Below are positions 15,824 through 21,986 of a stretch of DNA of 21,986 bases, piece after piece. How positions within the stretch are numbered: position 1 is the first letter of the stretch; each line of letters opens with the position of its first letter. The notes under the pieces were generated by a model. The model did not search any database, was not told where the DNA came from, and worked only from the letters and a program-made list of their open reading frames with translations. Both the position numbers and the translations under genes were made by a program. Origin of the DNA: Patescibacteria group bacterium UBA5124. Its GTDB lineage: Bacteria; Patescibacteriota; Gracilibacteria; Absconditabacterales; Absconditicoccaceae. The stretch spans positions 1 to 21,986 of the forward strand of contig DHYS01000030.1 of assembly GCA_002414185.1 (NCBI GenBank), read 5' to 3'.

Positions 15824-16858
15824 TTATTTACGATCAGAGTTGAATTGTTGTATGAAACGTTGAATAACGATGGGATCTGTGATTAAAATTCAGATTTCTC
15901 TATTATTGTCTAAGCTATTAGCAGAAAAATTCATACTTCCTAATAATAAAATTTTGTTGTCTATCAAAAGCATTTTTGCATGAATGTAGGGCTTTTTGAT
16001 TAGATGAACACTAGTAGATCATAAAAGTTTTTGTGTTTCTTTGTTTTTGTCTGTAACAGGAATCTGGATTTGAACTTTTTTTGCACCCAAAGTAGTGATC
16101 TTTTGTTTGATAATAGTCTGTAAAATAGAATCATCTATATATTGATTTTGGATGAGGATAGAAGTATTTGCTCCTGACAAAAGATATTCAATTACAGATC
16201 TACAATTGATATTACAGACAACAAGATTGGGATGAATATCTTTTTTGAGAATTGGTAGTCCTTCTCGATCTTTTTGAAAAATAGTAGTAAGACTAGCCAA
16301 GACGCCACTATTTGTACTCCAAAAGAAATATTCGCGATTAGAAAAAAACGATGAATGAGTAAGATTTGCAGTTTGAATCAAAAATCCGCTATCCACGATA
16401 GCTATCTTACTATGTACATATTTGGTTTTCATTTGATTATCAGACTTGATCTGAAATCAACTATATCAACTAAACAAAGTCTGAATCTCTTTGAAGGTAT
16501 TTTGAAATTGTTGGTATTTTTGATTTTCCATGATAAGCTTGATATTCACACCACTCGTTAACAAATCCTTAAACTGCTGTTTGATACGTTTTTCGGTAAA
16601 TTCATAGGTTTGTAGCCAGAGATTATTTTTTGCTTGAGAAAGTATTCTTTGAAAAGGAGTTAGACTATTGTTTGGAGAAATAAAAAGGGTACCAGTAATT
16701 GGCTGGATATTTTTGAGTATTTTAGAGATATCTTTGGGACTATAAGAAATAGTTCAATTGCTAAATTGTAACTTAGCACCTCCTGCATATAATCCGATAC
16801 TGATGATTCCTATTATGATTCAAATTCGTAGATACACAATTCGTCACGTCCTTTTCAT
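15824..16858 (-). CDS. membrane-anchored phospholipase D-family protein
   Basis: PLD-superfamily enzyme; members act as phosphatidyltransferases (cardiolipin synthase), phospholipases or nucleases. It is 344 aa with TGA as glycine. An N-terminal membrane anchor lies at about 8-25 (GIIIGIISIGLY). Two HKD motifs are present: HSKIAIVD (His149, Lys151, Asp156) and HAKMLLID (His293, Lys295, Asp300), each followed by the usual N/S residues (ANLTHSS and SMNFSANS). With only one anchor and a short N-terminus it does not look like a standard two-TM cardiolipin synthase; an extracellular PLD-like nuclease or phospholipase is also possible. It is downstream of rsmI by 67 bp, same strand. Confidence 0.85.
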
Positions 16859-16925
16859 AGTTTGTACATACACTATAAATATCACTGGAATTGTACAAAA
16901 AGAGAAAAGGAAAGTCAAGAAAATA

Positions 16926-17576
16926 TTAAGGCTGAATTCCTACAACAAATTCTCCTTTCATCGTAAGTTTACTGATTTCTTCTAAGCTACCGGTCACGTA
17001 TTCCTCAAACATTTTACTTACTTCTCTAGCGATAGAGATTTTTCCTGTAAATCAGAGTTCTTTGAGTTCTTCGAGCAATCTCGGCATTCTATGGACTGAT
17101 TCATAAAAAAATGTAGGGATATCGCTAGCAAGGATCTCTTTGAGTGCAGTCTGTCTCCCTTTCTTCGCTGGAAAGAAACCAAGAAACCTAAACTGTGTAG
17201 TATCAAACCCAGCACCGACAATGGCGGGGACCAGAGCATTCGCACCAGGAAGTATCGTGTAAGCGAGCTTATGCTCATTACATAGTTGAATAAGGGATTT
17301 TCCAGGATCAGATAAGCCAGGCGTCCCCGCCTCAGAAACAAGTCCCACATCTTGTCCTTTGAGGAGATTGAGATAATGCTGAATTTTTCCAGGATCCGTA
17401 AAACTCGTAAAAGCAAAAAGCTGCTTATCATCAGTAGAGATATCATACATAGCAAGGAGTTTTCTCGTAGTTCTCGTATCTTCAGACAAAATTACTTTGA
17501 GTTCTTTGAGTAATCTCAAAGCTCTAAGCGTGATATCTTCTTTGTTTCAGATAGGTGTAGGAATTATATAGAGCAT
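16926..17576 (-). CDS. rsmI: 16S rRNA (cytidine-1402 2'-O)-methyltransferase RsmI
   Basis: SAM-dependent methyltransferase of the tetrapyrrole-methylase fold that modifies C1402 in the ribosomal P site. It is 216 aa with TGA as glycine, shorter than the usual ~280 aa because the C-terminal HTH-like domain is missing. Signatures are LYIIPTPIGNKEDITLRAL at the N-terminus (the glycine is TGA), SEDTRTTRKLL, SEAGTPGLSDPG and a GANALVPAIVGAGF segment, then FFPAKKGRQ and FYESVHR. The start at 17574-17576 gives the normal N-terminus. Confidence 0.93.
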
Positions 17577-17625
17577 TAGAATTAGTTAATAGCTAAGATA
17601 ATAGTGGATAGTATATAATTAAAAT

Positions 17626-17922
17626 AGGGTAATTAACAAGGGGAATAGGGCAGTAAATAGAAATCTTTATGAGAGAAGGACGAGTTGATTATAGTTTTTA
17701 GAGATTTCTCTCAAAAAAATATTGAATCCTTTGATAAAAAGATTACTATGAAAAACATAGCCAGTACAGCTTCTATGCCAACGCTGGTCGGAATCTATCA
17801 CCTTGCAGGACCACCTCCAAGGAAGGTTGAGTTTTTAGGTAAAAATCCTATAGAAACATCTGGCGGTTCTAAAAGCTTGCAACCCATAAATACCCCTTGA
17901 GTTTCTCCTGGGGTTTTTTCTT
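17626..17922 (+). ncRNA. structured RNA candidate 1 (about 297 nt), family unknown
   Basis: A perfect TATAAT at 17614-17619 predicts a start near 17626. The 5' end (CAAGGGG at 17637-17643, and GGG at 17648-17650) can pair with the 3' end (CCCCTTG at 17893-17899, and CCC at 17883-17885), which closes the molecule. Between lie hairpins at 17671-17677/17706-17712 (7 bp), 17746-17750/17756-17760, 17761-17764/17784-17787, 17800-17804/17823-17827, 17836-17839/17847-17850 and 17851-17855/17867-17871. It ends in a terminator. The region looks richer in G+C than its flanks. I found no match to tmRNA, RNase P or SRP signatures. A reading frame through this region exists but looks non-biological. Confidence 0.5.
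17892..17919 (+). terminator. intrinsic terminator of structured RNA candidate 1
   Basis: ACCCC (17892-17896) pairs with GGGGT (17910-17914), with an inner GAG/CTC pair, followed by a run of T to 17919. The left arm also pairs with the 5' end of the RNA. Confidence 0.7.
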
Positions 17923-17933
17923 TTACAAAAAAA

Positions 17934-18226
17934 GAGGAGTGTAAGGGATGCTACTGAGAAACTCAGGTGCCTTACAACTCCTCAAAGGTTTTCTGTCCCT
18001 TAATAAAGGATAACAGCATAGATGAATAATGATTTGCAAGAAGAGGACCGATTAGCGTTGTCCCTTATTTCTATTTCTATAGCGACAGTATATCTTTGCC
18101 TTTCAATACCTAGGTACTATTGTGTGCCTTTTGCTTTACGTAATGAGCCTACTAAAACGTAATGAGTTGAAATAGAAATACTTGCGCAGCATGTCAAAGA
18201 ACGATCATTTTAATGACCCTGCGATC
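17934..18226. ncRNA. structured element 2, family and strand unknown
   Basis: A 13-bp hairpin with one bulge (17934-17946 with 17970-17983) encloses a perfect 5-bp hairpin (17954-17958 with 17962-17966). Further on, a 12-bp perfect stem (18066-18077 with 18169-18180) encloses 91 nt that include the direct repeat ACGTAATGAG (18138-18147 and 18157-18166). A last hairpin lies at 18185-18189 with 18219-18223, with an inner TCATT/AATGA. These could be one RNA with candidate 1 (17644-17653 also pairs loosely with 18058-18069) or a separate RNA. I cannot assign a function. Confidence 0.4.
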
Positions 18227-18262
18227 CAATCTACAAAAAAGGATTAAAAAATCAAGATAATA

Positions 18263-18290
18263 TTGTTATTTATAAATAAATATATATAAG
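18263..18290 (+). promoter_or_regulatory. candidate promoter of the 195-aa gene
   Basis: TTGTTA (18263-18268), a 16-bp spacer and TATAAG (18285-18290). The leader of about 28 nt is almost pure A with no Shine-Dalgarno. Confidence 0.45.
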
Positions 18291-18324
18291 ATGTAAGCAA
18301 AACAAAAAACTAAAAAATAAAAAT

Positions 18325-18912
18325 ATGAGTAATTACAGCTCTCCCTTGGAACAATGCCAAACAGAAACAAGAAGGTTTTTTTATAAAATTCTTGATCAGA
18401 AAACAGTTCAAAAATCTGAGATTATTCAGCTCTATAGACATTTTAAAAGACTAAAAGAGGTTGCACCAGGAATCTACAAAGACATGACGAGAGATGCAAA
18501 CACTTTGATGAATAATGCAACTGAGCTGATACATCAGCAAAATGGGCAAGATAGTGCTATTGAGACCAAAAAATGGGAAAAACTTAATGAGTTGTATGTA
18601 AGTTTTTCGCTTAGCTTGATTCCAAGTATAAAAGCAAAACCAAAATCCAAGAAGGCAATAAGTATAAAAAAAGAAATAGATGCTATGTTTGTTGCCATCT
18701 TTGATATGAGTATGGTCCCCAAAGAAATGCTCCTTTCGCTAGCTGAAAAGTTTATGATACTAATTCGGGAATATCCTGATGCAGCAGAGGTAGGTCAAGA
18801 ATTAAACCGGGTTCTTTATCCAGAAAATGGGAAAAATCCAAATAGAACGGAAATCCCTATTGAAGAACTTGATCATATTTATGAAGCATTTTTGTTTTTA
18901 TGAAGATATTAG
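18325..18912 (+). CDS. hypothetical helical protein, 195 aa
   Basis: I do not recognise this protein. It appears soluble and mostly alpha-helical, with alternating charged and hydrophobic residues, no signal peptide and no membrane segment. Only Cys11 (EQCQTE) stands out. The true end is TAG at 18910-18912; the earlier TGA at 18901-18903 is read as glycine. It starts with an ATG after an A-rich leader and ends in a strong terminator, so it is an independent unit. Leader and gene style resemble the unknown gene at 5273. Confidence 0.78.
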
Positions 18913-18942
18913 TCCCATGATATTTATCATGGGGCTTTTTTT
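18911..18942 (+). terminator. intrinsic terminator
   Basis: A 10-bp stem with one G-T pair (18911-18920 with 18927-18936) followed by a T run. It overlaps the end of the convergent mutY-like gene. Confidence 0.85.
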
Positions 18943-19720
18943 ATTCCAAAAAAAGTTTCGTTCATTTTTTGATAATCAGTCACTCAGAAATCATGTCATC
19001 AATAATTTTTTTGATATTTTTTTGAGAAAATTCTTGCTGAATAGTAGAAAGAGAAAGAGGAGTAGATGATTTAGTTAATTGTTTTAGAATCCAACCTCTG
19101 ACTTGTCTATCCGAACCTTCAAATTTGGATTGCCTGGAGAGTGGTCTGATTTTAGTTTTTCTCGCAGTAAGTTCCATTGCACCATAGTCCATCAAAGCAT
19201 TATGCCAATCACGAGATTTTCCCTGAGGAATAATATCTTTATCAAACGCTTCCAATTCCTTTAGAGAGATAGTTTCAGGGAGTTTATATAAGAAAATAAG
19301 TACTCTTCTAATATTGGTATCAATTACCGGTACAGGTAGATTCCATGCAAAAGCCATAATAGCAGCTGAGGTATAGGGTCAAATTCAAGGAAGAGACAAA
19401 AGCTGGTTCCTATCTTGGGGTAACTTTCCATCGTATAGTTCTACTACTTTTCTCGCACATTCTTGCAATCTCAAAGCTCTACTATTGAATCCAAGTCATG
19501 ATCGATGCTGCAGAAGAGATGTCTTCGATGCCCTAGCAAGTGCCTCATAATCTGGAAAATCTTTCATCCATTGATAAAAATAGGGAATCACTCTATCTAC
19601 CTGCGTCTGCTGCAGCATTACCTCAGAGATATGAATCTTGTAGGGATCTTGAGTTTCTCTTCGGGGAAGTTTTCTTCCATGTTGGATATATCGTTCTAAT
19701 ATATTTTTGTTAATATTCAT
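18941..19720 (-). CDS. mutY: MutY-like adenine DNA glycosylase without Fe-S cysteines
   Basis: HhH-GPD glycosylase; MutY removes adenine opposite 8-oxoguanine. It is 259 aa with TGA as glycine. Catalytic Glu33 sits in SEVMLQQTQV, the HhH is SLPGIGPYTSAA (109-120) with a TGA glycine, and the catalytic Asp134 is in VIDTNIRRV. The four-Cys Fe-S loop that normally follows (C-x6-C-x2-C-x5-C) is absent: there MDYGAMELTARKTKIRP is followed by no Cys. The NUDIX-like 8-oxoG domain is missing too; instead FEGSDRQVRGWIL leads into a winged-helix-like end (about 205-259). It converges on the 195-aa gene and diverges from the MFS gene. Confidence 0.88.
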
Positions 19721-19778
19721 CTATTGAAATTTCTTTTAAAAAGGATATTACCTTTCCAATACACATTTTACCTTTTTT

Positions 19779-19784
19779 TACAAT
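19779..19784 (+). promoter_or_regulatory. candidate -10 of the MFS gene
   Basis: TACAAT ends 5 bases before the ATG, so the transcript would start at or very near the start codon (nearly leaderless). No clear -35 box at normal spacing. Confidence 0.3.
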
Positions 19785-19789
19785 ATATT

Positions 19790-20986
19790 ATGAAGAGAAA
19801 CAAGTGGCTAATAGCATTAGCTGGTGTTTTAATTAATCTTGCAATTGGAGCTGTATATGCGTACAGTGTTCTCAAAAAACCCCTCGAAGGACAATTTGGA
19901 CGAAGTGAAGGACAAGTAGCAATGATGTTTAGTATCGCAATTTTCTTTTTAGGACTTACTGCAGCTCTTGCAGGTAAAATTGTAAAAAAATATGGACCTA
20001 TGAAAATGGGAATCCTCGGAGGAATTCTTTATGGATTAGGAGTGATTGGTTCATGAGTAGCAGTGCATTTTGGATCACTTTATGGATTGTATGCAACCTA
20101 TGGAATAATCGGAGGAATCGGACTTGGATTATGTTATCTTGTACCAGTGCCTACGCTTATCAAATGGTTTCCAAAAAATAAGGGACTCGCTTCAGGTATG
20201 GCAATTATGGGATTTGGATTTGCAGCATTGATAGTCTCTCCTATTATGAAATCTATGATGGGAACTATTGGAATAGAAAAAATGTTTTATATTCTTGGAT
20301 CAATCTATACAGTAATTATTCTTCTTTCAGCGTTATATCTTGCTGATCCTAAAGAAGATCATCATGAAACTAAAGCTATCACTCATAGTGAAGTAACAAC
20401 AAAAATGATTCTCAAATCACCTCGTTTCTATCTTTTGTGGACAATGTTCTTTATCAATATTTTGGGAGGTATTACTATCATCTCTAATGCATCTCCAATG
20501 GCACAAGATATGATTGGAATGAGTGTAGCAGCAGCTACATTGATGGTAGGAATTATGGGTGCATTCAATGGAGGAGGACGTTTACTTTGGGCTGCTGTCT
20601 CTGATTATATGGGACGTTTGCCGGTATATATGATCTTCTTTGTAGTACAAATAGCATTGTTTTTACTCTTGCCACATACGACAAATATCTGGTTTTTTCA
20701 AATAATTATCTTTATCGTAATGACATGTTATGGAGGAGGATTCTCAGCAATGCCAGCCTTCGTAGCCGACCTCTTCGGAGATAAGGCAGTAGGACATGTA
20801 CGAGGAATGATTCTTACTGCTTGGGCAGCTGGAGGACTTGTAGGACCAATGCTTTCTTCTTGGCTTAAAGCAACGACAAATAGTTATACATCAGTACTTT
20901 CTCTTTACGCATGATTATTTGTTGTGGCTCTTATTCTTAGTGGAATATTGTGGTTACATATGAAAAAATCTAAGAAATTAGCATAA
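19790..20986 (+). CDS. MFS transporter, oxalate:formate antiporter-like (OFA) family
   Basis: Twelve-TM secondary transporter of the major facilitator superfamily. It is 398 aa with TGA as glycine. The N-terminus NKWLIALAGVLINLAIGAVY leads into TM1, with AYSVLKKPLE after it, which is characteristic of OFA-type carriers. The MFS loop 2-3 signature is seen as GKIVKKYGPMKMG, and the second half has the matching SDYMGRLPVY. A charged, His-rich central loop (about residues 190-210) separates the halves. OFA members exchange organic acids such as oxalate/formate or move monocarboxylates; the substrate here cannot be named. No partner metabolic gene is adjacent. Gly- and Ala-rich helices give it an unusually high TGG/GGA codon count. 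Confidence 0.87.
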
Positions 20987-21002
20987 ATAATATAATTTAA
21001 AT

Positions 21003-21033
21003 AAAAAACTCTCCTTTATAAGAGAGTTTTTTT
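21003..21033. terminator. bidirectional terminator between MFS and DUF1294 genes
   Basis: ACTCTC (21008-21013) pairs with GAGAGT (21022-21027), flanked by A and T runs that serve both strands of this convergent pair. Confidence 0.8.
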
Positions 21034-21044
21034 ATATGACGTTT

Positions 21045-21326
21045 TTATGAAAACAAAATCAATGATGTAATAATTGTAATAATCCAAAGTCCTGCCCATA
21101 ATCGGAACCAGACTAAAAATTTCCCTTTAATAGTTTTGTGACGAAGGTATTCCATACCAGCAAGTGCTCATAACCAACCTCATACTGCAACAAGAGTGAG
21201 AAGTGTTTTTTCTTTGATTCTCCATTTTTGTTTTCTAGCTTTCCATTTGTCGATACCTCGAACAATAAATGTTGCTATATTGATAAGAACAAAATAAATA
21301 AGTAATATTCGAATAAAAGTCGACAT
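21045..21326 (-). CDS. DUF1294 family small membrane protein
   Basis: 93 aa with TGA as glycine. TM1 is at about 5-25 (RILLIYFVLINIATFIV). The family core RIKEKTLLTLVAVGGWLGAL and GMEYLRHKTIKGKF is clear and the last membrane segment is at about 72-92. DUF1294 proteins are small integral membrane proteins of unknown function, sometimes fused to a cold-shock domain, which is not present here. The start at 21324-21326 gives a normal N-terminus. It follows the 2H phosphoesterase gene by 17 bp and is probably co-transcribed. Confidence 0.8.
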
Positions 21327-21343
21327 AAATAATAGAGTAAGAA

Positions 21344-21868
21344 TTAAAATTTGATATGTATTTTACTGAGATCTACCGTAATTGGAGTGTTTTTGATATA
21401 GATATCACGAGTATCTTTAATCTTTTTAAGGGTACTTTCTATATCAGAGATATCATCGGTAGTAGATCATAATGATATATGTGGAGAGATATGTTGAGAT
21501 TGTATAAATTGGAGATATACACTGTCTGGATTGTGAGGTTTGAGTACAAAATAGAGATTATTATTGATATTGCTTTTTCGATGATCTATTTTGTGAAGGG
21601 TTTCATCATAACTTATTCATGGGTTAATGAGTTGTATATGTTTATGTTTTTTTTTGAGTTGCTCAAGTGAAGATAATATATCTACAAGACGACGTTCTGT
21701 AATATTTCTAAAATATCACAAGGTCATATGATGAATAGATGGGTTTTTAAAGTCTAAAGAATTGGTATCAAAGATTTTTTTGATATCTTGACTAAGATGA
21801 GTTAAAGTTTTCTGGGCTTCCTTGGAGACTTCTACACCAATCCAAACATTAGAAAGATTTCATCCCAT
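21344..21868 (-). CDS. 2H phosphoesterase (LigT/ThpR-like)
   Basis: 174 aa with TGA as glycine. Members hydrolyse or ligate cyclic phosphates of RNA ends or nucleotides. Two HxT/S motifs of the superfamily are spaced as expected: HMTL at 47-50 and HISL at 130-133; each His-x-Thr/Ser pair would form half the active site. An N-terminal strand (VWIGVEV) fits the family's first strand. The exact substrate (2'-5' RNA ends, cyclic phosphodiesters) cannot be told. The start at 21866-21868 was chosen because it is the first ATG before the conserved first strand and follows a promoter-like sequence. First gene of a unit with DUF1294. Confidence 0.75.
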
Positions 21869-21903
21869 GAAGAATTCTTATGAGATAAATAATCACCAGC
21901 ATG

Positions 21904-21933
21904 ATATTATTTTGAGTAGAGAAAACAATACAA
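21904..21933 (-). promoter_or_regulatory. candidate promoter of the 2H phosphoesterase-DUF1294 unit
   Basis: On the minus strand TTGTAT (21928-21933), an 18-bp spacer and TAATAT (21904-21909). The start would be about 28 nt before the ATG at 21868. Confidence 0.4.
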
Positions 21934-21986
21934 AAGTATAAGAAAAACCTCTTCATGTATCTATGAAGAGGTTTTTCTTATACTTT
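21933..21986. terminator. 24-bp perfect inverted repeat at the window edge
   Basis: Left arm 21933-21956, loop 21957-21962, right arm 21963-21986, with no mismatch; it may extend past the window. The core CCTCTTCAT/ATGAAGAGG flanked by A and T runs looks like a bidirectional terminator, probably ending a minus-strand gene lying further right. Confidence 0.75.

Noticed and set aside
17018..17455. 145-aa minus-strand ORF in another frame of rsmI
   Set aside because: Shadow frame of the clearly conserved RsmI protein.
17685..18031. Open frame of about 115 codons with TGA as glycine (from a TTG start)
   Set aside because: The frame crosses strong RNA stems and a terminator, its composition is unlike the neighbouring proteins, and no family is recognisable. 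Structured RNA explains it better.
17626..18245. tmRNA, RNase P or SRP RNA assignment
   Set aside because: I found no TTCGAC-type tmRNA 5' end or T-arm, no GAGGAAAGTC RNase P core, and no GGAA-loop SRP domain on either strand. The TAGATGAAT match is too short to call RNase P.
1..21986. CRISPR array, tRNA genes, insertion sequences, prophage
   Set aside because: No regularly spaced repeats, no recognisable tRNA T-arm, no transposase, integrase or phage structural genes were seen.

Overview
Organism. Nearly every conserved gene in this 22 kb AT-rich window is interrupted by TGA codons that sit exactly where the family has glycine: the second HhH of RuvA, dUTPase motif 5, the RsmI N-terminal loop, the LepA G domain and MutY. 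Every gene ends in TAA or TAG (22 TAA and 3 TAG by my reading). This is genetic code 25, UGA = Gly, known from the candidate phyla Gracilibacteria (BD1-5) and Absconditabacteria (SR1). I cannot tell which of the two. A standard-code ORF caller breaks most of these genes; the coordinates here were re-read with TGA as glycine. I found 25 protein genes, no tRNA, rRNA, transposase or CRISPR array. I see no convincing Shine-Dalgarno sequence before any start; leaders are A/T-rich and some genes look nearly leaderless.

Layout. 1-3660: rpoD then gyrB on the minus strand, a divergent promoter pair and a probable ~70 nt RNA. 3658-6924: ruvA (+) abutting corA (-), an unknown gene, a DUF2461 gene and a DksA/TraR-like zinc protein. 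6925-7401: gene-free, with palindromes and a structured RNA candidate. 7402-10055: lepA overlapping an rsuA-type pseudouridine synthase. 10059-12892: accessory-looking block of an 88-aa protein plus a 528-aa Asn/Lys-rich protein with a peptidoglycan-binding-like segment, a 76-aa basic protein and a two-TM potassium channel. 12899-17576: map and ruvC, a secreted protein, dut, a second secreted protein, a membrane-anchored PLD-family protein and rsmI. 17577-18324: 748 bp without a convincing protein gene but rich in RNA-like structure. 18325-21986: an unknown helical protein, a MutY-like glycosylase without Fe-S cysteines, an MFS transporter, DUF1294 and 2H phosphoesterase genes, and a large perfect inverted repeat at the window edge.

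How the parts fit. Most genes are housekeeping functions for information processing: transcription (sigma factor, DksA-like), DNA topology and repair (GyrB, RuvA, RuvC, MutY-like, dUTPase) and translation/rRNA modification (LepA, RsuA-like, RsmI, Map). Envelope and transport genes (CorA, K+ channel, MFS, PLD, secreted proteins) are scattered among them as singletons, each usually with its own promoter and hairpin terminator. The most intriguing material is non-coding: two or three structured-RNA candidates that I could not assign to a known family.
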